The translations under genes and the position numbers were made by a program. A stretch of DNA of 64,000 bases, taken from the NCBI GenBank assembly GCA_002786385.1, contig PGCN01000003.1, forward strand, positions 62,001 to 126,000, given 5' to 3'. The stretch comes from Flavobacterium sp. FEMGT703F (GTDB taxonomy: Bacteria; Bacteroidota; Bacteroidia; Flavobacteriales; Flavobacteriaceae). Each line of letters starts with the position of its first letter. Position 1 is the first letter of the stretch. The notes beneath the pieces are model-generated. The model worked only from the letters and a program-made list of their open reading frames with translations. It was not told where the DNA came from and searched no databases. Shown here piece after piece: positions 1 to 9,084 of this stretch.

Positions 1-1
1 G

Positions 2-604
2 TCGGTTGTTTCCTCGGGTTTTGTGAAATATAATCCGGCAACCCATGTTACCTCAAAACAGTATAATACCAATCTCAACAGTGAACCGCTAACGGCCTAC
101 GCAAACAATGAATTGTCGCTAAACACGCCTACTTTTTTATATAAAAGAGCTGTTCTGAACGGTATTTCTTTCGACGAAAACTTGTCAAGAGCCCAAGATT
201 TGGATTTTACCTTTCGTGTCATTTCCAAACCCAATGTCGAGATGTCTCATGCCAATGAAGTTTTATTCAAGGTTTTAATTCATAACGACTCTATCACAGG
301 TAAGTTCTCACACAAGATCTCACTTGATCATTTGAAGTCAGAACTGCAAGTGAGAAAATATATTGCTTTTTTTTATTTGAATAACAAACACAAGCTAACA
401 AAGTATATTTTTGACAATTATTTGAAAGCCCTCAAAAAGGTTCTGGAAAACCGTCAGTTTTTGTTTTATTGTAAAGAACTGTGCCAGATACCTACAATAG
501 GCTTAATAACAAAAATGAAGTTATTTTTTATAGGGGTATTATATGCCACAACCGGAAAGGGATTAACCTCATTTGGCCAACAAATTAAGAAGATTAAAGT
601 TTAA
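2..604 (+). CDS. Glycosyltransferase family 2 (C-terminal part, 5' truncated by window)
   Basis: The reading frame is open to the window edge, so the gene starts upstream and only about 200 C-terminal residues are seen. The segment with RAQDLDF matches the acceptor-side acidic motif of GT-A (GT2) glycosyltransferases, and it follows a typical TPTFLYKRAVL stretch. The nucleotide-sugar-binding half with the DXD motif lies outside the window. The C-terminus is basic and hydrophobic, as in membrane-associated GT2 enzymes. A GTG at 23 could be read as a start but would leave half a domain, so truncation is the better reading. The next GT gene begins 2 bases after the stop, in one operon. The sugar specificity cannot be told. 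Confidence 0.8.
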   Translation, partial: SVVSSGFVKYNPATHVTSKQYNTNLNSEPLTAYANNELSLNTPTFLYKRAVLNGISFDENLSRAQDLDFTFRVISKPNVEMSHANEVLFKVLIHNDSITGKFSHKISLDHLKSELQVRKYIAFFYLNNKHKLTKYIFDNYLKALKKVLENRQFLFYCKELCQIPTIGLITKMKLFFIGVLYATTGKGLTSFGQQIKKIKV

Positions 605-606
605 AA

Positions 607-1542
607 ATGAACCAAGTGAACGTACAGGTTTCTATTATCATGGCCACTTACAATAGAGCGCACTTTATAGTGGAAACTTTGCAATCTATACAAAATCAAA
701 CGTTTAGTGATTTTGAATGTTTGATTATTGATGATGGTGGTACCGATAATACTCAGGAAGTGATAGCGCCAATTTTGGCTCAGGACCATCGTTTTTCATA
801 TCGTAAAAGAACGGAGCAATACCACAAGGGTTTGCCGGGTTGTCGTAACTTCGGGATTGATTTGGCAAAAGGGCAGTACCTCATTTTTTTTGACGACGAT
901 GATATAGTACATCCGCAAAACTTAGAATGTTGTGTGGCAGAACTTAACCAGCCCGAGGTAGCTTTTTGTAGGTACCAACGCGCTGCTTTTGAGGGAGATT
1001 TTGATTATCAATTTGACTATTCTAAAACGTATACCAAATTCGCTGTTTACAGTAAGGATGTGGAAAAAATGCTGACTTATAAGCTTCCTTTCAATTCTTG
1101 CGCGGTCATGTGGCGCAAAAGTTGTTTTGAACAAAATCGCTTTGTTGAAACGCTCATGTTTGCCGAAGAATGGGAATTGTATTCCCGCATTTTAGCAAGC
1201 GGAGCGCAAGGCGTTTCCATCAATAAGACTTTATTTTTCGGGAGAAAGCACTATAATTCCAATACGGGCGAGTTTTCTCGTCGCAATGAAATGAGGATAG
1301 TTTCTAAAAAAGATGCTGTATTGTTGATAGTGGAGAATCTCAATAAGAAAAATATGTTAACGCCTACGCTCATGCGATTCTTTGTGCAAATGGCGTTGGG
1401 CTACAAAAAATATAACTTATTTTCCGAAATACTGTCTAAATTAGATTTATCGCTCGGGCAACAAATGTATTGGAGAATTTTATATACCTTTTTACCCTTT
1501 AGATTGTCACTAATTCGATTAAGAAAGAAACTTACCAGCTAA
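607..1542 (+). CDS. Glycosyltransferase family 2
   Basis: This 311-residue protein is a GT-A fold glycosyltransferase that probably adds one sugar to a lipid-linked oligosaccharide on the cytoplasmic face of the inner membrane. The N-terminus has the family pattern (VSIIMATYNR, residues 8-17; IIDDGGTDNT at 40-49), and the metal- and nucleotide-binding acidic cluster FDDDD lies at residues 95-99. The acceptor-side AEEWELY motif is near residue 187. The C-terminal tail is hydrophobic and basic. It sits 2 bases after the preceding GT and its last base overlaps the next gene's ATG. The donor and acceptor sugars cannot be predicted from sequence. Confidence 0.9.
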   Translation: MNQVNVQVSIIMATYNRAHFIVETLQSIQNQTFSDFECLIIDDGGTDNTQEVIAPILAQDHRFSYRKRTEQYHKGLPGCRNFGIDLAKGQYLIFFDDDDIVHPQNLECCVAELNQPEVAFCRYQRAAFEGDFDYQFDYSKTYTKFAVYSKDVEKMLTYKLPFNSCAVMWRKSCFEQNRFVETLMFAEEWELYSRILASGAQGVSINKTLFFGRKHYNSNTGEFSRRNEMRIVSKKDAVLLIVENLNKKNMLTPTLMRFFVQMALGYKKYNLFSEILSKLDLSLGQQMYWRILYTFLPFRLSLIRLRKKLTS

Positions 1543-2777
1543 TGCGAATTCTCATCATATCTGAATCAATTAATGTTGAAGACAGCAGTGCTTCTAAAGG
1601 AAGAGTGGCTTTAATAACCAATCTTCACAAGGCGGGATATGTCTTAAAAGTGCTTCATTATTCGCACAAAGACATCCAGCTTCCCGGCATTGATTGTACC
1701 TTAATCAAAGAGCATAAATGGACTTTTTTTTACTTTTTGTCTCGCCTTATTCGAGTTTTTCAGCGTTATACCAAGCAATACATCAATCATCGGCTTGAAA
1801 GCTGGTTCGGATTTTCGTTTACGCATACCAACGACACAAAATCTATTGCTAAAGCCATCCGCAACACTCAAGATTTTGCGCCTGATTTAATCCTGACGCT
1901 AAGCAAAGGCGGTAGTTTCAGGCCGCATCGTGCCATGTTGCAATTGCCGCAGTTACAATCGAAATGGATGGCTTACATTCACGATCCGTATCCTTTTCAC
2001 TTTTATCCCAGACCATTCAATTATGTGGAGCAAAGTTACCAACACAAGGAAGCCTTTATGCGACAAATTACAGAGAAAGCCCAATTTTTGTCTTTTCCGA
2101 GTTTGTTGCTGCAAGAATGGATGCAAAGTTACTTCCCGGCTGTTAAGGGTAAGAGTTGTGTGATTCCGCATCAAATTAAAACCGACACTGAACCACAGCC
2201 TACACCTTCTTTTTTTACAGAGAATCAGTTTTCATTATTGCATGCCGGTAACTTACTTCAGCAACGAAATCCGGATTTTTTAATTCAAGGGTTCTTGCAA
2301 TTTTTGGCTAATAACCCACAGGCAAAAGGCGAAGCCAAGTTGTATTTTGTGGGTAATTACAAAAAGCAAGAGTCTATTTTAAAACAATACCAAGATAATC
2401 CTGCCTTAGTGGTTAGCGATTATATTCCGTATAAAATAGTGCAGTCGCTGGAAAAGAAAGCAGCCGTCAACATCATATTGGAAGCCATATCCGAAATAAG
2501 TCCGTTTTTGCCCGGTAAGTTTCCCAATTGTGTGGTTTCTAATAAACCCATTTTAGTTCTTGGGCCATACTATAGTGAAGTGCGAAGATTATTGGGGAAA
2601 GATTATCCCTATTGGTCAGAGGTTAATGATGTAGCTGCTATCGAGGCTAACATTACCAAGCTTTATAGCCTTTGGAAAGAAAATCCGCAACAACTGCCAC
2701 TCAATCGCCCCGATTTGACCCATTATTGCGATGAAAAATCTTTAAAGAAAGTCTTAGATGGCTTGTCTATTGCTTGA
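1542..2777 (+). CDS. Glycosyltransferase, GT-B fold (GT4-like)
   Basis: This 411-residue protein resembles GT4-type glycosyltransferases. It has an N-terminal Rossmann half beginning MRILIISES, a central linker, and a C-terminal half with the family-like segment SLLHAGNLLQQRNPDFLI, a typical first strand of the donor-binding domain. The usual EX7E motif is not clear; the region around residues 330-355 (EISPFLPGKFPNCVVSNKPILVLG) takes its place. The start overlaps the upstream stop by one base, and the downstream gene starts in the stop codon (TGATG), so translation is probably coupled. The sugar donor is unknown. The call rests on overall fold pattern rather than strong motifs. Confidence 0.75.
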   Translation: MRILIISESINVEDSSASKGRVALITNLHKAGYVLKVLHYSHKDIQLPGIDCTLIKEHKWTFFYFLSRLIRVFQRYTKQYINHRLESWFGFSFTHTNDTKSIAKAIRNTQDFAPDLILTLSKGGSFRPHRAMLQLPQLQSKWMAYIHDPYPFHFYPRPFNYVEQSYQHKEAFMRQITEKAQFLSFPSLLLQEWMQSYFPAVKGKSCVIPHQIKTDTEPQPTPSFFTENQFSLLHAGNLLQQRNPDFLIQGFLQFLANNPQAKGEAKLYFVGNYKKQESILKQYQDNPALVVSDYIPYKIVQSLEKKAAVNIILEAISEISPFLPGKFPNCVVSNKPILVLGPYYSEVRRLLGKDYPYWSEVNDVAAIEANITKLYSLWKENPQQLPLNRPDLTHYCDEKSLKKVLDGLSIA

Positions 2778-3679
2778 TGAAATTTGCCATTCACATTTCC
2801 ACCAAAAACAGAAAAGATGATTTGCTTTTAACCTTAGCAACGGTTTATCCGTTATTGGAAAATCCTGCTGTAGCGTGTGTCGTTTTTGATGACGGTTCGG
2901 AGGACGGGACTGCCGAAGCGGTGAAAGCACAGTTTCCCAAAATACATCTCCTGCAGAATAAAATTTCGAGAGGTTATATTTATTGCCGCAATGTAATGCT
3001 AAACGAAACCCAAGCAGATGTTGCTGTTTCTTTAGATGATGATGCTCATTTTCTCTCTGATAACCCGCTGGAAATCATAGGCGAATATTTTAAAGAGAAT
3101 CCAAAATGTGGTTTAATAGCCTTTCGAATTTATTGGAGTAAAACCGCGCCGGAAAGCACCAAGTCGAGCCAAGTACCTGAAGTGGTAAAAAGTTTTGTAG
3201 GTTGTGGGCATGCTTGGCGTATGGATGCTTGGCGAGCCATCCCGTCGTATCCTGAATGGTTTGAATTTTACGGAGAGGAAAATTTTGCCTCATTACAATT
3301 GTTTAAAAACAGTTGGGAAATACAGTATGTGCCTCAGGTTTTGGTGTGGCATCGCGTTGATTTAAAACAGCGAAAAAATGTGACTAAAGATTTTGCGCTT
3401 CGTTACCGCAGAGGATTGCGGGCCGGTTGGTTCAATATTTTTCTTTTTTATCCGCCGGGAAAAGCGTTGCGCTTCTTCTTGTATTCGGTTTGGAGGCAAA
3501 TGAAGACCAAGATTTTAAGCGGTCAGTTACAAGTTGTCTTTCCTGTTCTGGGAGCACTATGGGATTTGTTACGCTTAAGTCCGAATATCCTAAAAAACCG
3601 AACTGCTTTTACCCCCAAAGAGTTTGCTAATTATACCAAATTAAAAGAACCTAAAATTTATTGGAAACCGGAAAATTAG
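2777..3679 (+). CDS. Glycosyltransferase family 2
   Basis: This 300-residue GT2 protein starts at the ATG overlapping the upstream TGA (TGATG at 2775-2779); a TTG three bases earlier is less likely. The first residues (IHISTKNRKDDL) and VVFDDGSEDGT near residue 38 form the nucleotide-binding strands. LDDDAHFL near residue 80 is the DXD-type metal site, and EFYGEENFA near residue 158 provides the catalytic acidic pair. The C-terminal 90 residues are rich in aromatic and basic residues and may hold the protein on the membrane. It closes a run of four GT genes before the nonulosonic acid genes. The sugar specificity is unknown. Confidence 0.9.
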   Translation: MKFAIHISTKNRKDDLLLTLATVYPLLENPAVACVVFDDGSEDGTAEAVKAQFPKIHLLQNKISRGYIYCRNVMLNETQADVAVSLDDDAHFLSDNPLEIIGEYFKENPKCGLIAFRIYWSKTAPESTKSSQVPEVVKSFVGCGHAWRMDAWRAIPSYPEWFEFYGEENFASLQLFKNSWEIQYVPQVLVWHRVDLKQRKNVTKDFALRYRRGLRAGWFNIFLFYPPGKALRFFLYSVWRQMKTKILSGQLQVVFPVLGALWDLLRLSPNILKNRTAFTPKEFANYTKLKEPKIYWKPEN

Positions 3680-3710
3680 TTACTTTTACTTCCGTTTCAA
3701 TTGTCTTTTG

Positions 3711-4718
3711 ATGAAAAATAAACCCTATTTAATTGCCGAGATAGCCCAAGCCCATGATGGAAGTTTGGGGATTTTGTATTCCTACATTGATGCTGTGGCC
3801 CAAACCGGAGTACAAGCTATTAAATTTCAGCTGCACATAGCTGAGGCCGAGAGTAGTCCGTATGAACCTTTTAGGGTACATTTTTCCAAGGAAGATGCCA
3901 CGCGTTTTGATTATTGGAAACGTATGGAATTTACTTTGGAGCAATGGAAAGGTATCAAAGCCCATTGTGATGCTGTTGGCTTAGATTTTATATGTTCTCC
4001 TTTTAGTAATATGGCTGTAGATTGGCTCGAAGAAATTGGGGTAAAAATATACAAAGTCGGTTCCGGTGAAGTCAATAATTTTTTACTGCTTGAAAAAATT
4101 GCCCAGACCGGTAAACCTGTCATCATCTCTTCAGGGATGAGTAATTTTGAAGAACTTGATCAAACTGTAGCCTTTTTAAAAAATAAAAACGTAGCGTTTT
4201 CCATTTTACAATGTACCACCGCTTATCCGACAAAACCGGAACAGTACGGTTTTGGTGTGATGCAAGAATTACGAGACCGTTATCAAGTGCCGGTCGGTTT
4301 TTCTGATCATTCTGCCAAAGTGAGTACCGGTATCGCTGCAGTGGCCCTAGGAGCATCGATATTGGAATTTCACGTGGTTTTTCATCGTGCTATGTTTGGC
4401 CCCGACGCCATCGCTTCATTAACCATAGAAGAGACCAAACAATTAGCAGAAGCTGTACATGAGATTCATTTGGCCCAAAACAGCGTTGTTGATAAACATA
4501 ACAATGAAGATTTCAGTGCCGTAAAGGCTATTTTTGAAAAATCATTGGCTGTTAATAAGCAACTGCCGGCAGGGCATGTATTGACCTTTGGTGATTTAGA
4601 GAGTAAAAAACCAAAGGGATACGGTATTGCTGCCTCCGACTTTCAAAAGGTGGTTGGCAGAACACTCAAAGTTGATTTGTTACAATGGGATTTTTTGAAG
4701 GAAGAAGATTTAGCATGA
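3711..4718 (+). CDS. neuB: NeuB-family N-acylneuraminate (nonulosonic acid) synthase
   Basis: NeuB-type synthases condense phosphoenolpyruvate with ManNAc (or a related 6-carbon sugar) to make a nine-carbon nonulosonic acid. The 335-residue protein has the TIM-barrel landmarks YLIAEIAQAHDGS at the N-terminus, KVGSGEVNN and PVIISSGMSN mid-protein, and LQCTTAYPT and GFSDHS after them. A C-terminal antifreeze/SAF-like domain ends in GYGIAASDFQKVVGRTL. The segment AMFGPDAIAS replaces the GPDHxAS form common in sialic acid synthases, so the exact product (Neu5Ac, legionaminic or another acid) is uncertain. ATG 3711 is preferred over the TTG three bases earlier. It overlaps the NeuC-like gene by four bases (ATGA). 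Confidence 0.9.
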   Translation: MKNKPYLIAEIAQAHDGSLGILYSYIDAVAQTGVQAIKFQLHIAEAESSPYEPFRVHFSKEDATRFDYWKRMEFTLEQWKGIKAHCDAVGLDFICSPFSNMAVDWLEEIGVKIYKVGSGEVNNFLLLEKIAQTGKPVIISSGMSNFEELDQTVAFLKNKNVAFSILQCTTAYPTKPEQYGFGVMQELRDRYQVPVGFSDHSAKVSTGIAAVALGASILEFHVVFHRAMFGPDAIASLTIEETKQLAEAVHEIHLAQNSVVDKHNNEDFSAVKAIFEKSLAVNKQLPAGHVLTFGDLESKKPKGYGIAASDFQKVVGRTLKVDLLQWDFLKEEDLA

Positions 4719-5875
4719 ATAATAAAAGAAAAATAGCTGTAGTAGTAACAGCACGTCCATCTTATAGCCGTGTCAAAACAGTTCTGTCGGCTTTAAAAAA
4801 ACATCCCGAATTAGAACTACAGCTAATTGTAGCCGCCTCTGCCTTGCTCGATCGTTACGGTAGTGCCGTAAACTATATAGAAAAAGACGGTTTTGAAATA
4901 GCGGCCAAAGTTTTTAATGTGTTGGAAGGCGAAAACTTAACCGCGGCTGCTAAAACTACCGGTATCGGAATATTAGAGTTGTCTACCGTTTTTGACAATC
5001 TTCGTCCGGATATAGTAGTTACTGTGGCCGACCGTTTTGAAACGATGGCAACAGCTATTTCAGCTTCTTACATGAACATTCCTTTGGCGCATATTCAAGG
5101 TGGGGAAGTAACCGGAAACATAGACGAAAAAGTGCGACATGCCATTACCAAATTAGCGGATTATCATTTTGTAGCCTCCGAAAATGCCAAGCAACGGGTA
5201 ATTCAGTTAGGAGAAAATCCTGAAATGATCTTCAATACCGGCTGTCCGTCGATAGATATTGCCCAAGTTGTTGCGCAAAAAACAGCACTCGATTTCAATC
5301 CGTACCAAAAATACGGTGGTGTTGGTTCAAAACCGGATTTATCTCAAGGCTATTTGGTGGTGATGCAACATCCTGTAACCAATGAATATCAGGATTCCCG
5401 CAACCATATTGAAGCAACGTTACGCGCCATTATGAAGATTAACCTGCCAACACTTTGGTTTTGGCCCAATGTTGATGCCGGAGCTGATGGTACGTCTACC
5501 GGAATTCGATCGTTTAGGGAAAAGTACAAAATGGAAAACGTACACTTTTTCAAAAATATGGAGGGTGACGATTTTTTAAATTTATTACACCACTCTAAAG
5601 GATTGATTGGAAACTCTAGTGTTGGAATCAGAGAATGTGCTTATTTAGGCGTTCCGGTAGTGAATATCGGTTCTCGCCAAAATCGCCGTGACCGAGGGAA
5701 TAATGTGATTGACGTTTCCTATGACGAACAAGAAATTATTGAAGCGATTACTACTGTTTTAAAGGAACAAAAGCCTGATAGTTCACCAGTTTACGGTGGC
5801 GGAAATGCCGGAGAAAAAATAGCCGATTTATTAAAAGAATTGCCATTGCAATTTCATAAAACTATAACCTATTAG
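4715..5875 (+). CDS. neuC: UDP-N-acetylglucosamine 2-epimerase (hydrolysing), NeuC/LegG type
   Basis: This 386-residue enzyme should hydrolyse and epimerise a UDP-HexNAc to free ManNAc (or a diacetamido analogue), the substrate of the neighbouring NeuB. The GT-B-like epimerase pattern is clear: VVVTARPSYSRVK at the N-terminus, VVTVADRFETMA, AHIQGGEVTGNIDEK, VMQHPVTNEY, and the C-terminal GLIGNSSVGIRE with GSRQNRRDRGNN. The length matches hydrolysing NeuC enzymes (about 390 residues). The start is the ATG in the ATGA overlap with neuB, preceded by the purine-rich GAAGGAAGAAG at 4697-4707; a longer in-frame form from 4685 would lie inside neuB and is unlikely. Confidence 0.92.
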   Translation: MNNKRKIAVVVTARPSYSRVKTVLSALKKHPELELQLIVAASALLDRYGSAVNYIEKDGFEIAAKVFNVLEGENLTAAAKTTGIGILELSTVFDNLRPDIVVTVADRFETMATAISASYMNIPLAHIQGGEVTGNIDEKVRHAITKLADYHFVASENAKQRVIQLGENPEMIFNTGCPSIDIAQVVAQKTALDFNPYQKYGGVGSKPDLSQGYLVVMQHPVTNEYQDSRNHIEATLRAIMKINLPTLWFWPNVDAGADGTSTGIRSFREKYKMENVHFFKNMEGDDFLNLLHHSKGLIGNSSVGIRECAYLGVPVVNIGSRQNRRDRGNNVIDVSYDEQEIIEAITTVLKEQKPDSSPVYGGGNAGEKIADLLKELPLQFHKTITY

Positions 5876-5879
5876 CAAC

Positions 5880-6509
5880 ATGACTGCAAATCAATTTGCC
5901 GAAAAGACCTATTTGAAGTTTTCAAAGATAGAAGGCAACCAACATATTGCCACGGAGTATGCCTTAAAATGTGCCTTAAGGCTAATCTGTGATTTTCGAT
6001 TGAACAATGTGTTAGAAGTAGGTATTGGAATAGGTTGCATAGCCGATGCGGTACTTACTTATTCACCCCAAATTCATTACACGGCAACTGAAGCTAATGA
6101 CTATTGTTTGAATGCAGTCAAAAAGAATGTGACGCAAATTGAAAGCGTAAAGTTGTTTAGCGATTTGAATCAAATCCCTGAAAATACTTTTTTTGATTTT
6201 ATCATTATTGATGGTTCAGATGATGCTTTAGCCCAAGTAAAGCGTATGTGTGGCCCTAAAACAATAGTTTTTATCGAAGGAGGTAGGGCTTTACAAGTGG
6301 CTTTTCTGAAGGAATTATTTCCGAAAGCTTTGCATGCTGAAATGGTATGCGACTATAAAAATCCGGATTGCGGTCCGTTTTCACCTCAAGTCTGGTGTGG
6401 AGGAGGTCAGTTGATTTTTCCTTATCCCGATTTTAAAATGAAGTGTTATTTTTTTAAAGAAAAATTAGCGACTTATCTCAAAAGAAAGAAAAGAAAATGG
6501 TATTCTTAA
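5880..6509 (+). CDS. Class I SAM-dependent methyltransferase-like protein
   Basis: This 209-residue protein has a Rossmann methyltransferase pattern: motif I VLEVGIGIGCIADAVL near residues 42-57, a following acidic strand end (TATEAND), and FFDFIIIDGSDD as motif-IV-like. The C-terminus is basic (KRKKRK). It sits 4 bases after the NeuC-like gene and 1 base before the NeuA-like gene, so it is probably co-translated with the nonulosonic acid enzymes. A role in methylating the nonulosonic acid or its glycan is an inference from position only. A non-catalytic Rossmann protein is the alternative. Confidence 0.7.
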   Translation: MTANQFAEKTYLKFSKIEGNQHIATEYALKCALRLICDFRLNNVLEVGIGIGCIADAVLTYSPQIHYTATEANDYCLNAVKKNVTQIESVKLFSDLNQIPENTFFDFIIIDGSDDALAQVKRMCGPKTIVFIEGGRALQVAFLKELFPKALHAEMVCDYKNPDCGPFSPQVWCGGGQLIFPYPDFKMKCYFFKEKLATYLKRKKRKWYS

Positions 6510-6510
6510 T

Positions 6511-7206
6511 ATGAAAATTTTAGCCATTATTCCGGCAAGAGGCGGTTCAAAAGGTGTGCCCAGAAAGAATATTAAACTGTTGGGCAATATTCCTTTGTTA
6601 GAATATACGATTAATGCAGCTAAGGCTTCGGTCGGACTTTCAGAAATTGTTGTCTCTACAGAAGATACAGAAATAGCCATAGCCGCTGAAGTTTGTGGTT
6701 ATAAACCACCATTTATGCGTCCGGCTGAATTGTCTCAAGATGATACAGCTTCCATCGCGGTAGTGCAGCACGCTATCGATTTTTATGAGCGACAAGCGGT
6801 TTTTTTTGATGCGGTTTGTTTGCTGCAACCTACAACACCTTTCAGAGCTAAGGGTTTTATAGATCAAGCCATTCTTAAGTTCACAGCTTCTGGAGCAGAC
6901 AGTTTGGTTAGTGTGTTGCCCATTCCCCACGAATATAACCCTCACTGGGCTTTTGAAGAAGACCAAAACGGGTTGCTGAAAGTGGCTACAGGAGAGCAAA
7001 ATATTATACCAAGGCGACAAGAATTACCCAAAGCATTTCATCGTGATGGGTCGATTTATCTTGCCAAAACTTCGGTAGCTAAAGCAGGAAGTTTTTTTGG
7101 AAATTCTATTGCTTATATCGAAAGTGATCCTCTTTTGTATGTTAATATTGATACTATGCAGGATTGGGAAAAAGCGGAGCGTATGGTACATAAATTTAAT
7201 GGATAA
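6511..7206 (+). CDS. neuA: Acylneuraminate cytidylyltransferase (CMP-nonulosonate synthetase)
   Basis: This enzyme activates the nonulosonic acid with CTP to the CMP-sugar used by a sialyltransferase-like enzyme. The 231-residue protein opens with the signature IIPARGGSKGVPRKN (residues 6-20), followed by VSTEDTEIA, LLQPTTPFR and RDGSIYLAK. The last match is the usual substrate-binding region, and the length is that of the single-domain bacterial form. No dedicated CMP-sialic acid transferase family (GT29, 42, 52 or 80) is recognisable nearby, so one of the unassigned GTs, or one outside the window, must use the product. It overlaps the FkbM gene by 8 bases. Confidence 0.92.
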   Translation: MKILAIIPARGGSKGVPRKNIKLLGNIPLLEYTINAAKASVGLSEIVVSTEDTEIAIAAEVCGYKPPFMRPAELSQDDTASIAVVQHAIDFYERQAVFFDAVCLLQPTTPFRAKGFIDQAILKFTASGADSLVSVLPIPHEYNPHWAFEEDQNGLLKVATGEQNIIPRRQELPKAFHRDGSIYLAKTSVAKAGSFFGNSIAYIESDPLLYVNIDTMQDWEKAERMVHKFNG

Positions 7207-8074
7207 CCTCATGCAGAAAATTTTGAATTTACATCGTTTGGATGCCGGTAGTAGAAAAAAAGTATTGCAATACTTTTTCAAAAGAGTTATTCGTTCAAAA
7301 ACTACGGCTTCCGAAAGACTTATCAATGATTATTATGCTCACTTGATTCGTTATGGCGGTATACTGCAATCTGAAAGTGACCATTCTTTTGTGTCTCATT
7401 ATCCAAAACTGGGCGTTACTTTAAAAACCAGAAAAAGGCCTTCCAGTGATTTAGAGGTTTTTAGCCAGATTTACAAGTATTTAGAATACGAACCTTTGGT
7501 GAAAATTTTTAAAGATAATTTTCCTGAAAGTCATTCTTTAAAAATTATTGATGCCGGGAGTAATATAGGATTGACTACTGTTTTTTTGTCAAAGTTTTTT
7601 CCGGATTCTGAATTTATAGCAGTAGAGCCGGATCCCGACAATTTTAATGTAATGTCAACCAATTTCGATTTGAACAAAATCAATACAGTGCAAAAAATCA
7701 AGGGAGGAGTTTGGAGTCGCAATTCATTTTTAAAAATTATCAAAGATTTTCGCGACAAAAAGCACTGGTCAATCAGGGTTGATGAGACTCAAGAGCCAAC
7801 AGATTTGGAGGCTTTTGCTATAAACAGCCTTATTGAAAAGTATGGTTGGGATCAAATTGATATTCTTAAAATTGATATTGAAGGATCAGAAAAAGAGTTG
7901 TTTACTGGGGAAAATAGCGATCTGAGTTTTTTAAAAATCACGAAATGTCTCGCCATAGAGATTCATGATGAGTTTGATTGCAGAGATGAAATTTACACCA
8001 TACTGCATGAAAATGGCTTTAAGTTTATTAATTCCGGTGAACTGACAATAGCTGTAAATCAAACGCTGCTTTAG
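7199..8074 (+). CDS. FkbM family methyltransferase
   Basis: FkbM-type enzymes are SAM-dependent O-methyltransferases often found in polysaccharide loci. In this 291-residue protein the SAM-binding motif is LKIIDAGSNIGLTTVFLS, followed by FIAVEPDPDNF (ribose-binding acidic residue). IDILKIDIEGSEKELF is the family hallmark, and the protein ends with a CLAIEIHDE strand. ATG 7199 overlaps neuA by 8 bases; ATG 7211 is an equally possible start, while an earlier in-frame ATG at 7097 lies deep in neuA and is rejected. The probable target is a hydroxyl group on a sugar of the locus's glycan, which is an inference. Confidence 0.85.
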   Translation: MDNLMQKILNLHRLDAGSRKKVLQYFFKRVIRSKTTASERLINDYYAHLIRYGGILQSESDHSFVSHYPKLGVTLKTRKRPSSDLEVFSQIYKYLEYEPLVKIFKDNFPESHSLKIIDAGSNIGLTTVFLSKFFPDSEFIAVEPDPDNFNVMSTNFDLNKINTVQKIKGGVWSRNSFLKIIKDFRDKKHWSIRVDETQEPTDLEAFAINSLIEKYGWDQIDILKIDIEGSEKELFTGENSDLSFLKITKCLAIEIHDEFDCRDEIYTILHENGFKFINSGELTIAVNQTLL

Positions 8075-8160
8075 AAGCAACTTAATATTTCAAGCGCATT
8101 AAGTTTTACTCGCAGGAAAAACCAAAATACACCAAGAAATTATTCAATTGAAATTTTAAT

Positions 8161-9084
8161 ATGCTTACAGTTTGCAATTTTCATTATATCAGACGCGATT
8201 TTAATAAACCCTATCCCAGCATTTTTGGTGTAACTCCGGACGAGTTTAACTATCAAATTAAAGAGTTGAAAAAAATGGGTCGTTTTATTACTATTGATGA
8301 ACTGACCACTGATATTGATACTGTTTTAGCAGACAAACGTCATCATTTGCTGGTAACATTTGATGATGGTTTAAAAGAGCAATTCGAGTTGGCTTTACCT
8401 ATACTTGAACAACATCGTACGGAAGCTTTATTCTTTATCAATTCCATGAATTTTATAGACAATAAAGTTTCAATGGTACATAAAATTCATATGGTTCGTT
8501 CAGAGGTTAGTCCCAATGAAATTTTAAAAGAAATCAATAAAATTCCCAATTCTCAGCAAAACGAGTTAACCCCGGCCGAGTTTTCAAAAGCCGTAGCGCA
8601 TTATCGTTATGATGACCAATCGACTGCCTGCCTGAAATATCTGTTAAATTTTAAATTGCCAAAAAGTTCCTTGGACATAGTAATCAATGCCTTATTTCAA
8701 CGTAATTTTGAGGAGGAGTCGGTAGCCGATACTCTTTACATGAGTAACGATCAGTTGCGTTATTTGGCAGAAAGGAATATGTTGGGTAACCATACGCATA
8801 GTCACCTTGCTTTAGGGCTTTTGCCTAAGCCTGAAATCGAAGAAGAAATTCTAAAAACAAAATCCTTTATCCAAAGTTTTAAAAAAAATGATAATTTAGC
8901 CATTAGTTACCCTTATGGAAGTGCGGAAGCCTGTGGATGGCCGGTTCCTGAAATGGCTAAACAAACGGGGCACAAAATAGGCTTTAGTATGGAAAGGGGT
9001 AGCAATGATATAACCGCTGATAAATTACTCCTAAAGCGATATAGTTCGAATGATTTGCCCGGCGGTAAAAACTATTCAAGTTAA
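8161..9084 (+). CDS. Polysaccharide deacetylase family protein (NodB/CE4), cytosolic
   Basis: NodB-type enzymes remove N- or O-acyl groups from sugars using a metal ion. The three expected motifs are present in this 307-residue protein: VTFDDG (catalytic and metal Asp), NHTHSH (HxxxH metal ligands), and ISYPYGSAE. No signal peptide or membrane segment is visible, so the enzyme should act in the cytosol, on a nucleotide sugar or lipid-linked intermediate rather than on finished polymer. Its stop shares one base with the start of the GNAT gene. The preceding 86-base gap has no obvious -7 box. Confidence 0.85.
   Translation: MLTVCNFHYIRRDFNKPYPSIFGVTPDEFNYQIKELKKMGRFITIDELTTDIDTVLADKRHHLLVTFDDGLKEQFELALPILEQHRTEALFFINSMNFIDNKVSMVHKIHMVRSEVSPNEILKEINKIPNSQQNELTPAEFSKAVAHYRYDDQSTACLKYLLNFKLPKSSLDIVINALFQRNFEEESVADTLYMSNDQLRYLAERNMLGNHTHSHLALGLLPKPEIEEEILKTKSFIQSFKKNDNLAISYPYGSAEACGWPVPEMAKQTGHKIGFSMERGSNDITADKLLLKRYSSNDLPGGKNYSS

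Noticed and set aside
6640..7020. A 126-codon open frame on the minus strand opposite neuA
   Set aside because: It lies wholly within the well-supported neuA gene on the other strand, has no signal or domain pattern and is best explained as a shadow frame.
7097..7198. Longer N-terminus for the FkbM methyltransferase
   Set aside because: It would lie inside neuA, and the domain begins well after ATG 7199.
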